In this document: in pieces, positions 1-6,400 of the stretch
Layout of the letters: each line of letters opens with the position of its first letter
Position numbering within the stretch: position 1 is the stretch's first letter
DNA from: Nitrospira sp.
Lineage (GTDB): Bacteria; Nitrospirota; Thermodesulfovibrionia; Thermodesulfovibrionales; SM23-35
Direction of reading: 5' to 3'
Length of the DNA stretch: 7,046 bases
NCBI GenBank assembly: GCA_016873575.1
Contig: VGWY01000136.1
Coordinates: 1 to 7,046 of the forward strand
Notes under the pieces: generated by a model
The model's input: only the letters and a program-made list of their open reading frames with translations
The model's database searches: none
What the model was told of the DNA's origin: nothing
Position numbers and translations under genes: made by a program

Positions 1-78
1 GAGAAAGGAGGTGATGCATTTCTACAGGATAATGGACATCTTCTCAGGATGAGTTCTATAATTTAACACAGAAAAAAG
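1..78. other. Left edge with no assignable gene
   Basis: The plus strand is open in the first frame from the window edge to a TAA at 64-66 (21 codons, ending in MSSII). This could be the tail of a gene lying mostly outside the window, but I do not recognise it. Bases 2-15 (AGAAAGGAGGTGAT) match the complement of the bacterial 16S rRNA 3' tail perfectly, so they read as a very strong Shine-Dalgarno sequence. No ORF of useful length follows at the right spacing: the nearest ATGs open frames of 12 codons or fewer. If the repeats just downstream are an IS21-type right end, this stretch would lie inside that element, just after its last gene. Confidence 0.3.
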
Positions 79-122
79 GTGGGGAATAAACCTGAAACTG
101 TGTGGGGAATAAAATTGAAACT
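79..122 (+). repeat. Pair of 21-bp direct repeats, possible IS21-type element end
   Basis: GTGGGGAATAAACCTGAAACT at 79-99 recurs as GTGGGGAATAAAATTGAAACT at 102-122. The copies match at 19 of 21 positions and start 23 bp apart. Read on the minus strand, the units give a TTTCAATTTTATTCCCCAC-like sequence. As I recall, IS21-family ends carry multiple short repeats with a TTCAA...TTCCCCAC core at similar spacing. The outer tip is not certain; the element might end at the CA at 130-131. No transposase lies in the window, so the family assignment is inference. A CRISPR array is not supported, since there are only two units and a 2-nt gap. Confidence 0.45.
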
Positions 123-1064
123 CGAGATCCAAGTGTCTACTTGCCAGATGACGCCTCCGAAAATACTTTTAATGGTTTGACAAACAAAATCCTTCAAGAG
201 TCTATCGAGAGAGCCCAGCGGTACAATAAAAGGATTCTTATAATAGAGGATGGTGGTTACTTTGCTCCTGCTTTTCACACTCCCGAGCTAATTGATAAGG
301 CTGAACTTTGCCTTGGTGCTATAGAGCAAACAAGCAAAGGATATAGACGTGACGAAAAAATCCAATCACTGCGCTTTCCTATTGTCAGCGTAGCAAGATC
401 AGAATTAAAGAAGCACATTGAGGGCCAACAGGTAGCAAGCACTTTGCAGGAGAACATTGTCTACATCCTCAATCAATACGTGAAGAAACCATTTTTTAAA
501 GTGAGTGCACTTATACTAGGCTTCGGAAATATAGGGGAAATGCTGTCAAAAGAGCTGAGGAACAAGAAAATCGGAGTCACTGTGTATGACGTTGACCCCC
601 TGAAAATAATGGAAGCTGAAGTCAACAAGTTTGCTGTTCTCCAGGATCTAAGTGATTTGACCGAGTTTGATATCATAGTCGGTACTAGCGGTGAGACTTC
701 TTTGAAAAGCTTTTGGAACCTTAAGCACAATGTGGTCTTGGCTAGTGGATCTTCCGAACGAGTTGAGTTTGATTTAGATGAACTTGATAAAAGTTCATCA
801 CTTATTGAGCGATTGGAGATTATTACGCGTTATACTTTAAAAAAAGAAGACAGGGTCGTAAGACTTATTTTTGACGGTGAGCCCATAAATTTTGCCCTTT
901 CGGGTGGCATTCCTGATGTAGTCATAGACCCGATCTATTCGGAAATGCTCCTGTCCGCAGTGGAGATAATTAGGGACAGTTCTTTAGAGAAGAAGCTTGT
1001 CGACATTCCTAAAGCGCTCGAATTGCAAGTGCTTGAAGTATTTAAGAATTATCATATGACATAA
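102..1064 (+). CDS. S-adenosylhomocysteine-hydrolase-like NAD-binding protein, N-terminally truncated
   Basis: This 320-residue ORF resembles the NAD-binding and C-terminal parts of S-adenosylhomocysteine hydrolase (AHCY). Visible family features are EDGG (49-52, like the DDGG of AHCY), GAIEQTSKG (72-80, like GISEETTTG), FPIVSVARS (92-100, like FPAINVNDS), the Rossmann motif GFGNIG (140-145) with the acidic VYDVD at the end of the next strand (161-165), and INFALSGGIPDVVIDP (about 262-277, like VNLAAAEGHPSEVMDM). AHCY is usually 400-470 residues; here the N-terminal substrate-binding segment of well over 100 residues is missing. The frame has a TGA at 93-95, so the GTG at 102 is the only early start. 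That GTG has no convincing ribosome site and lies inside the second direct repeat. The gene therefore looks like the 3' part of a longer gene cut by an element, and is probably a pseudogene or an orphan NAD-binding domain. It was likely co-transcribed with the cupin gene before the IS entered at 1081. True SAH hydrolase activity is unlikely without the N-terminal part. Confidence 0.75.
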   Translation: MGNKIETRDPSVYLPDDASENTFNGLTNKILQESIERAQRYNKRILIIEDGGYFAPAFHTPELIDKAELCLGAIEQTSKGYRRDEKIQSLRFPIVSVARSELKKHIEGQQVASTLQENIVYILNQYVKKPFFKVSALILGFGNIGEMLSKELRNKKIGVTVYDVDPLKIMEAEVNKFAVLQDLSDLTEFDIIVGTSGETSLKSFWNLKHNVVLASGSSERVEFDLDELDKSSSLIERLEIITRYTLKKEDRVVRLIFDGEPINFALSGGIPDVVIDPIYSEMLLSAVEIIRDSSLEKKLVDIPKALELQVLEVFKNYHMT

Positions 1065-1072
1065 TTGAAGTT

Positions 1073-1080
1073 TAGAGGAA
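1073..1080. repeat. Left 8-bp target-site duplication (TAGAGGAA)
   Basis: TAGAGGAA directly precedes the left inverted repeat of the insertion sequence and recurs directly after the right one at 2111-2118. An 8-bp duplication is what IS1595-family elements are known to make. Confidence 0.92.
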
Positions 1081-1104
1081 TAGGGCTATCCGCTTGACTG
1101 CCCT
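1081..1104 (+). repeat. Left terminal inverted repeat of the IS
   Basis: The sequence starting TAGGGCTATCCGCTTGACTG is the exact reverse complement of 2087-2110 over 24 bp; identity stops at 1105. TTGACT within it (1094-1099) resembles a -35 box pointing into the element. Confidence 0.93.
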
Positions 1105-1111
1105 TTATACA

Positions 1112-1141
1112 ATATATAGTGTATCTATATATAGTGTATCT
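1112..1141 (+). repeat. Two perfect tandem copies of a 15-bp AT-rich unit
   Basis: ATATATAGTGTATCT occurs twice in a row just inside the left end of the IS, a few bases after the transposase stop codon. Each copy holds TATAGT, one base from the -10 consensus. The first TATAGT (1115-1120) lies 15 bp after the TTGACT of the left inverted repeat, so weak inward transcription antisense to the transposase is possible but unproven. Confidence 0.85.
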
Positions 1142-1144
1142 ATG

Positions 1145-2068
1145 TTAATGTTGACCGACACAAATATCTTGTCCCTTAACGGGGGCGATATTTACCGCTT
1201 GCTGAATAAGACGATAAAACAACAAGCCACGCGAACGGGAAGTTCTTCGATTAAAACGAAACACAAATTCATCCAAATAGTAGTCCAAATGAGAGGCAAG
1301 TGGCGCACCTTGATGTGTTCCCTGCAACCATCGCTTCAGCAAGGCCGCAATTCGATTAGCCAAAGGCAACAGATTTTCACCAACATCAGCCGTTTTGCGA
1401 ATAATTCTATGAGTATAACCAGAAGAGGACAATTTGCTATATCCATCCCAGCCATCGGTACATACTTCACTGTTTGGTTCAACACTTTCTTTAATCGCTG
1501 GTATCAAGCTCTGCCCAGAGGCATCTTTGACCTTATGCAGGCGGATTCGTCCAGTGCGATTGTCTTTATCCTCAACCGCAATCACAACCAAGGTTTTACC
1601 AGCAGCACCCCGTCCACGTTTTCCAGGACGAGGCCCTCCAATATAGGTTTCATCGACCTGAACGGTGCCTTTCAGGCGATCACGGCCAGGACGTACCATC
1701 GCAATCCGCAATTTGTGCAGCAGAGTCCATGTTGTTTTATACCTGTTAAGTCCAAGGACTCGGTGAAGGCCCAACGCACTAATTCCATGCTTCTGGCTAA
1801 CCACTTGCCACATAGCTCTAAACCACAAACGCAGAGGGATTCGGCTGTCTTGAAAAATCGTACCCGCAGTAACAGAAAGATGGTATTTACACTTACTGCA
1901 TCGGTAAAGACCACTTTGCATCTTCCAGCATTTTTGATGACCGCAGCGTGGACAAATAAATCCTTCTGGCCATCGTATTTGATAGAGGTATTCTCGGCAC
2001 GCTTCTTCACTAATAAAGCGTTGTTCAAATTCAATCATCGTCCTATGGTAATTTTGCATAACCCCCAT
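1145..2068 (-). CDS. IS1595-family (ISXO2-like) DDE transposase
   Basis: This protein of up to 307 residues catalyses cut-and-join of the surrounding element. From the N-terminus it shows a zinc ribbon (C39-x2-C42 and C57-x2-C60), a helical region, and an ISXO2-like catalytic core with D139 in VDETYIGG, D205 in TDGWDGY, the RWLQGTHQG signature (246-254) and YLDEFVFRFNRR (264-275). E267 or N273 is a candidate for the last catalytic position. No frameshift or stop interrupts it, so it looks active. The longest ORF starts at 2068, but the likely promoter (-35 at 2092-2097, -10 at 2069-2074) would begin transcripts near 2062. M4 (2059) or, more likely, M11 at 2038 (beginning MIEFEQRF, typical of the family start) would then be the true start, giving 297 residues. 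A short AGGA precedes M11. The gene is the only one in the element and runs opposite to both flanking genes. Confidence 0.95.
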   Translation of the reverse strand: MGVMQNYHRTMIEFEQRFISEEACREYLYQIRWPEGFICPRCGHQKCWKMQSGLYRCSKCKYHLSVTAGTIFQDSRIPLRLWFRAMWQVVSQKHGISALGLHRVLGLNRYKTTWTLLHKLRIAMVRPGRDRLKGTVQVDETYIGGPRPGKRGRGAAGKTLVVIAVEDKDNRTGRIRLHKVKDASGQSLIPAIKESVEPNSEVCTDGWDGYSKLSSSGYTHRIIRKTADVGENLLPLANRIAALLKRWLQGTHQGAPLASHLDYYLDEFVFRFNRRTSRSRGLLFYRLIQQAVNIAPVKGQDICVGQH

Positions 2069-2086
2069 ATCCTACATGTTGGGGGT
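2061..2086 (-). promoter_or_regulatory. Hairpin at the 5' end of the transposase gene
   Basis: ACCCCCA (2061-2067) and TGGGGGT (2080-2086) form a perfect 7-bp stem with a 12-nt loop. On the minus strand it covers the -10 region and the first ATG of the transposase ORF. A transcript started at the element's own promoter (near 2062) would lack the upstream arm and could not form the hairpin; a read-through transcript from outside would. This recalls the known protection of IS10 and IS50 against read-through expression, but the function here is inference. Confidence 0.5.
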
Positions 2087-2097
2087 AGGGCAGTCAA
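2069..2097 (-). promoter_or_regulatory. Likely transposase promoter in the right IS end
   Basis: On the minus strand TTGACT (2092-2097) lies inside the right inverted repeat and is followed, after exactly 17 bp, by TAGGAT (2069-2074). These match 5 of 6 and 4 of 6 consensus positions for a housekeeping sigma-factor promoter. Transcription would start near 2062, downstream of the first ATG of the ORF. Confidence 0.55.
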
Positions 2098-2110
2098 GCG
2101 GATAGCCCTA
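2087..2110 (-). repeat. Right terminal inverted repeat of the IS
   Basis: This is the exact 24-bp reverse complement of 1081-1104 and is bordered on the outside by the second TAGAGGAA. It holds the -35 box of the proposed transposase promoter. Confidence 0.93.
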
Positions 2111-2118
2111 TAGAGGAA
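2111..2118. repeat. Right 8-bp target-site duplication, also the cupin gene's ribosome site
   Basis: This second TAGAGGAA contains AGAGGA (2112-2117), the Shine-Dalgarno sequence of the following cupin gene. AGAGGA ends 2 nt before the ATG at 2120 and 5 nt before the ATG at 2123, so the second ATG has the better spacing. Because the target was duplicated, the insertion left the cupin gene's ribosome site intact. Confidence 0.85.
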
Positions 2119-2119
2119 T

Positions 2120-2488
2120 ATGATGATTGTAAATTGGAAAGAGGCGAACATTATAGAAGATGGATGCGGAGGGATAATTTACAAGATCCTTGATATTGAA
2201 AATTCCGGGTTAAAAAATGCTGAGATTGCTATGTGTGTATTTAGTCCCGGCGAGATAGCAGATCTTCATCATCATGACATTATGGAAGAAATTTACTTCT
2301 TTATCGAAGGTAAAGGTGAAATTGAGATAGACGGTAATTGGCACAAAGTTGAGGCAGAAGACGCTGTAGCTATTCCAGTTAGGACGAAACATAGGGTTCG
2401 CAATACGAGTATGGAAAAGCCACTCAGATTCTTATCCATCAATTCTCCTTTTTGGAGAGAAGATGATATGATAAGAATAAGACAATGA
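2120..2488 (+). CDS. Small single-domain cupin protein
   Basis: This 122-residue protein is one cupin_2-type beta-barrel domain. Motif 1 fits the classical pattern exactly: G44, H50, H52, E57 and G64 in the stretch PGEIADLHHHDIMEEIYFFI. Motif 2 follows with IPVRTKHRVRN (85-95), supplying H91. H50, H52, E57 and H91 would bind a divalent metal. There is no signal peptide or membrane segment, so it is cytoplasmic. Such cupins may be isomerases, dioxygenases, lyases or ligand sensors, and the sequence does not say which. The start at 2123 (second Met) has better spacing from AGAGGA than 2120. Without the IS it would follow the AHCY-like gene by about 24 nt, which suggests one operon and a shared small-molecule pathway. 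The insertion probably removed its original promoter, so its expression now is unclear. Confidence 0.88.
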   Translation: MMIVNWKEANIIEDGCGGIIYKILDIENSGLKNAEIAMCVFSPGEIADLHHHDIMEEIYFFIEGKGEIEIDGNWHKVEAEDAVAIPVRTKHRVRNTSMEKPLRFLSINSPFWREDDMIRIRQ

Positions 2489-2548
2489 TCTATTTATATC
2501 ATTCTTAACGATAATCTATCTACCACTGAATATTTCTCTTAAAAATAA

Positions 2549-2770
2549 CCAATTTTTCAAAGTCTGCCAGATAGAACATTAGGCAGAGAAATCCCATCAG
2601 ATATTGTTCTTATATCAAGACTGAAGCAATCCCTTATAGCCCTCAATCCTTCAGTATCTTCTGAAACAATCGACCTTACCATTGAAGAACTAACCCGTGA
2701 CCTCCTTTTGCCCAAACTGATAAATGGGGAGATTGATGTGGAGAAGTTGGATCTTGGAACAGTAGTATAA
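2549..2770 (+). pseudogene. Relic: HsdR N-terminal fragment fused to an HsdS C-terminal tail
   Basis: This open stretch has no start codon and ends at TAA 2768-2770. Bases 2577-2701 align without gaps to 3600-3724 of the intact hsdR downstream, with 109 of 125 identical (about 87%) by my count; this encodes the TLGREIPSDIV...IEELTRD region. PIFQSL just before it matches ELFQSL near the HsdR start, with about 20 residues missing between. Weaker similarity to the hsdR start extends back to about 2525, across stops. After TRD the match to HsdR ends, and the last residues (LLLPKLINGEIDVEKLDLG) look like the usual C-terminal end of type I specificity subunits (HsdS). The junction falls at CGTGAC, so the relic probably arose by recombination between related type I restriction loci. 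It is not a working gene. The HsdS tail suggests that hsdS, and probably hsdM, once preceded the toxin-antitoxin and hsdR genes here. Confidence 0.8.
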
Positions 2771-2789
2771 TTCATCAGGCCGGTGTAAA

Positions 2790-2798
2790 TGGTATAAT
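2790..2798 (+). promoter_or_regulatory. Extended -10 promoter for the toxin-antitoxin-hsdR operon
   Basis: TGGTATAAT is a perfect extended -10 element (TGn plus TATAAT), about 32 bp before the antitoxin ATG. TTCATC (2771-2776), 16 bp upstream, is at best a poor -35 box, which is typical for extended -10 promoters. Transcription would begin near 2805. It lies directly after the relic and is the only good promoter seen ahead of the three genes. Confidence 0.65.
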
Positions 2799-2818
2799 TA
2801 TTTTTATAAATCGGTCAG

Positions 2819-2825
2819 AGGAGGT
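2819..2825 (+). promoter_or_regulatory. Strong ribosome binding site of the antitoxin gene
   Basis: AGGAGGT lies 5 nt before the ATG at 2831, a near-ideal Shine-Dalgarno sequence and spacing. By contrast, neither the toxin nor hsdR has a clear site of its own, which suggests the antitoxin is made in excess and the other two depend on translational coupling. Confidence 0.8.
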
Positions 2826-2830
2826 AACTG

Positions 2831-3070
2831 ATGCTTGCCTATAAAAAATATGTGAAAATTAAAGACCCGAAAAACCTTATTTTAAAAGGTCTCCCCTTTC
2901 GCGCAGGTCAGAGGGTTGAGGTTGTCATAATCGCTGAAGATGAGGAAAGGAATGCATGTGTCCAGGAACTGCAAAAACTGCTTAAGAAAACGCAAAAACT
3001 CCCAAAGGCAAAAGCGATTAGCGACAGCGAGATTGCCGAAGAAATAAAGGCATATCGGGCCGGCCGGTGA
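2831..3070 (+). CDS. Antitoxin of a PIN-domain toxin-antitoxin pair
   Basis: This 79-residue charged protein sits directly upstream of, and overlaps, a PIN toxin gene. The N-terminal part (1-35) looks like short beta strands around NLILKGLPFRAGQRVEVVII, as in small antitoxins with an AbrB-like or related N-terminal fold. The remainder is helical and charged, ending in ISDSEIAEEIKAYRAGR, a tail type seen in antitoxins paired with PIN proteins. By family analogy the N-terminal part would bind the operon's DNA and the C-terminal tail would block the toxin's active site. The start is fixed by the strong AGGAGGT 5 nt upstream, and the stop TGA overlaps the toxin's GTG by 4 nt. The exact antitoxin family cannot be named from the sequence alone; the role rests mainly on context. 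Confidence 0.75.
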   Translation: MLAYKKYVKIKDPKNLILKGLPFRAGQRVEVVIIAEDEERNACVQELQKLLKKTQKLPKAKAISDSEIAEEIKAYRAGR

Positions 3071-3480
3071 GAGTTGTAGTAGACACTAATGTCCTTGTCT
3101 CAGCCATTCTAAAGGATAAAGACCCTGAAACCATTCTTCTTTTTATTGCCGGCCGTTCCGATGTTGAATGGATAGTCTCGCCAAAGATACTTGAAGAATA
3201 TAAAGAAGTCTTAACCCGTGATAAATTTGCTCTGCCTGATAACATAAAAGGCGCATGGTTTGATTTGCTCGACAAACTGACAACTGTTATTGATACTGAA
3301 ATTGAAATGAATTTTCCGAGAGACCAAAAGGACGCTGAATTTCTATCATGTGCTATTGCAGCTAATGCTGACTATTTCATTACAGGCGACAAGGATTTCA
3401 ATCAGGCGCAAAGGATTCTTAAAACAGTTATCATTTCTGTATCGCAATTCAAAAAACTGGTTTGTGATGCATTGACTTAA
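3067..3480 (+). CDS. PIN-domain toxin (putative ribonuclease)
   Basis: This 137-residue protein is a single PIN domain of the type annotated as toxin component, PIN family (COG1569-like). The acidic residues of the metal-dependent RNase site are in place: D6 in VVVDTNVLVSA, E44 in EEYKEVL, D89 in RDQKDAEFL, and D108/D110 in TGDKDF. Family members cleave RNA and are held inactive by the neighbouring antitoxin. It starts with GTG at 3067, overlapping the antitoxin stop by 4 nt (GTGA), a sign of translational coupling. Its TAA is only 1 nt before the hsdR ATG. No truncation or missing catalytic residue is visible, so it is probably active. Its RNA target cannot be predicted. Confidence 0.88.
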   Translation: MRVVVDTNVLVSAILKDKDPETILLFIAGRSDVEWIVSPKILEEYKEVLTRDKFALPDNIKGAWFDLLDKLTTVIDTEIEMNFPRDQKDAEFLSCAIAANADYFITGDKDFNQAQRILKTVIISVSQFKKLVCDALT

Positions 3481-3481
3481 A

Positions 3482-6400
3482 ATGGTTATTCATAAGTATT
3501 CTGAATCTTTACTCATTGAACAACCTGCCATTGAACTCTTTCAATCCCTAAGCTATGACTATCTTGACTGCTACCATGAGACCTTCGGCAAGTCAGGCAC
3601 ATTAGGCAGAGAAACCCCCTCAGATGTTGTCCTTACATCAAGACTAAGGCAGTCCCTTATAGCCCTCAATCCGTTAGTATCTTCCGAAGCAATCAACCTT
3701 GCCATTGAAGAATTGACCCGTGACAGGAGTGTCTTAAACCCTGCTAATGCAAACAGGGAAATCTACAAGATGCTTCGAGATGGGGTTAAGGTTCCCATCA
3801 AGAAGGAAGACGGGAGTGAGGAAATAGAAACCATAAAAGTCATAGACTTCAACAATCCCGATAAAAATGACTTCTTCCTTGCCTCCCAGTTCTGGATAAC
3901 AGGCGAAATGTATAAAAGAAGAGCTGACCTTGTTGGTTTTATAAACGGCTTACCCCTTATTTTTATAGAACTGAAAGCAGTTCACAAGAAACTGGAAAAT
4001 GCCTACAAGAACAACCTTACTGACTATAAAGATACCATCCCTCAAGTCTTCTGGTATAACTCCTTCATAATCCTTTCAAACGGTGCAGAATCAAGAATCG
4101 GCACTATCACAGCAGATTATGAGCATTTCAATGCATGGAAAAAAATAAACAGTGAAGGAGAGGAAGGCATAGTTTCCATCGAGACAATCATAAAAGGAAC
4201 ATGCGAGCAACGCAGACTTCTGGACATCCTTGAGAACTTCATCCTTTATCAGGACACTGGAGGGGCATTAAACAAGATAATCGCTAAATACCATCAATAT
4301 CTTGGTGTCAACAATGTCATTGAATCCTTCAGAAGTATCAATGAGAATCAGGGTAGGCTTGGTGTTTTCTGGCATACGCAGGGCAGTGGTAAAAGCTTTT
4401 CCATGATTTTCTTTTCTCAAAAGATTCTCCGAAAATTTGAGGGCAATTATACCTTCCTGATAGTTACCGACAGAAAAGAGCTTGATGAGCAGATATACAA
4501 AAACTTCCTGAGTTGTGGTGCTGTCACAGAACAGGAGGTACATGCTGAAAGCGGAGACAATCTCAGGCAGCTTTTGACGGAGAATCACAGGAATGTTTTC
4601 ACCCTGATCCATAAATTTGGGAATATTAGGGAGAGTGTTTCTGACCGTTCAGACATCATCGTGATAACCGATGAAGCCCATAGAACACAGTATGACCTTC
4701 TTGCTCTCAACATGAGGACAGCCCTTCCAAACGCTGCCTTTATAGCCTTCACAGGAACTCCTCTTATGGTTGGAGAGGAACTTACTAAAAAGACCTTTGG
4801 TGATTACATAAGCATCTATAATTTCAAGCAGTCTGTCGATGACAAGGCAACGGTTCCTCTTTATTACGAGAACAGAATTCCAGAGGTTCAACTTAAGAAC
4901 GAGGACTTAAATGAGGATTTAGAAAGCATTATCGAAGAGGCGATGCTTGATGACAGACAGGAAGAGAAACTTCAGCGTGAGTTTGCAAGGGAATATCACA
5001 TCATTACAAGGGATGACCGGCTTGAAAAGATAGCTGAGGACATCGTAGCGCACTTTGTCAGTCGCGGGTATCAGGGAAAGGCTATGGTGGTTTCAGTAGA
5101 CAAACCCACCGCCGTCAAGATGTACGACAAAGTGCAGAAATACTGGAAGCAGTATATTGAAAAACTAAAAAAGGCATTGACCAGTATATCAGCAGTAAGT
5201 AATCCCCTCTTGCCCCCCTTTACCCAGCACTTTCGCAGAAGTGCGGGGTTTACTAAGGGGGGGATGGGGGGATTTTCTGATAAAGAACAGATCAAAACAC
5301 AGATACAATACATGAAAGACACTGACATGGCTGTTGTGATTAGTCAGGAACAGAACGAAATAGATAAGTTCAAGAAACTGGGTCTGGATATAGCCAAACA
5401 CCGCAAAAAAATGGTTAAAGAGGACTTAGCAACCAAATTCAAAGACCCGGATGACTCATTCAGGATAGTGTTTGTCTGTGCGATGTGGATGACAGGCTTT
5501 GATGTGAAGCCCCTTTCGACTATCTACCTTGACAAGCCCCTTCGAAACCATACCCTTATGCAGACCATTGCACGGGCAAACAGAGTGTTCAGGGATAAAA
5601 CAAATGGATTAATAGTTGATTATATCGGCATATTCAGAAATCTTCAGAAGGCATTGGCAATCTATGCAGATACAGGGAAAAGAAAAGGGGATACCCCTAT
5701 AAAACCAAAGAGTGAGCTTATTAAAGAGCTTGAACTGTCGATAAAGGATACAGAAACATTCTGCAAGAAGAGGCAGATTGAAACGGAGAAGATAATAAAA
5801 GCGGATAAGTTATTTAAGATTAAGCTGATAATGGATGCCACTGATGCCATATTAACAAATGATGATTCAAAAAAGAATTTCCTGCTTCTTGCTGGAAATG
5901 TCAGGAAGCTCTTTAAGGCAATCCTTCCCGACCCCGATGCGAATAAGTATTACCCGAAATATTCTCTTTTTAATGTGATAGCTGACAAGATAATAGCTGA
6001 GTCTGGTGATGTAGATATATCCCAGGTCATGAGTAAGGTTGAAAATCTTCTGGATGAGTCCATAGGGGCTGAGGGATATATAATCAGAGAGCCTCTTGCC
6101 CCATATGGAGAGCACGTCACTGACCTCTCAAAGATTGATTTTGAGGCCCTAAGAAAGAAATTTCAAAGGGAACGGAAACATATACAGGCTGAAAAGTTGA
6201 GAGGAGTAATCAACAGCAAGCTCACTCAGATGGTAAGGCTGAACAAAACACGAATAAACTTTATGGAGAAATTCCAGCAACTGATTGATGAATATAATGC
6301 TGGGGCAATAAACATTGAAATTTTCTTCTATCGGCTGATGGACTTTGCCAAACAACTCAATGAAGAAGAGAAAAGAAGGATTTCTGAGAACCTTACAGAG

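Larger units (their letters stand above)
1081..2110 (-). mobile_element. Complete IS1595/ISXO2-type insertion sequence
   Basis: This 1,030-bp element has 24-bp perfect terminal inverted repeats (1081-1104 and 2087-2110), a perfect 8-bp target duplication and one full-length transposase gene on the minus strand with intact-looking motifs. All parts needed for mobility appear present, and the perfect repeats and duplication suggest a recent insertion. It sits between an AHCY-like gene and a cupin gene that were probably adjacent, and is oriented against both. The long plus-strand ORF spanning almost the whole element is a shadow of the transposase. The family call rests on the transposase motifs and the 8-bp duplication; the subgroup needs a database comparison. 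Confidence 0.93.

Noticed and set aside
1..16. 3' end of a 16S rRNA gene on the minus strand
   Set aside because: The match to the 16S tail covers only the anti-Shine-Dalgarno part; the conserved GGCTGG just before it is replaced by unrelated bases.
79..122. Possible CRISPR array
   Set aside because: There are only two units, separated by 2 bp rather than a 25-40 bp spacer, and no cas gene is nearby.
1094..2113. A 339-codon plus-strand ORF across the insertion sequence
   Set aside because: It is antisense to a transposase with clear zinc-ribbon and DDE motifs, and it runs through both inverted repeats. Its own translation shows no family features.
2484..2503. Terminator after the cupin gene (AATGAT...ATCATT)
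   Set aside because: The stem is only 6 bp with a single G:C pair, it overlaps the stop codon and no T-run follows.
2557..2775. A 72-codon minus-strand ORF over the relic
   Set aside because: It is the antisense shadow of the HsdR-like fragment; a similar shadow is expected wherever that sequence occurs.
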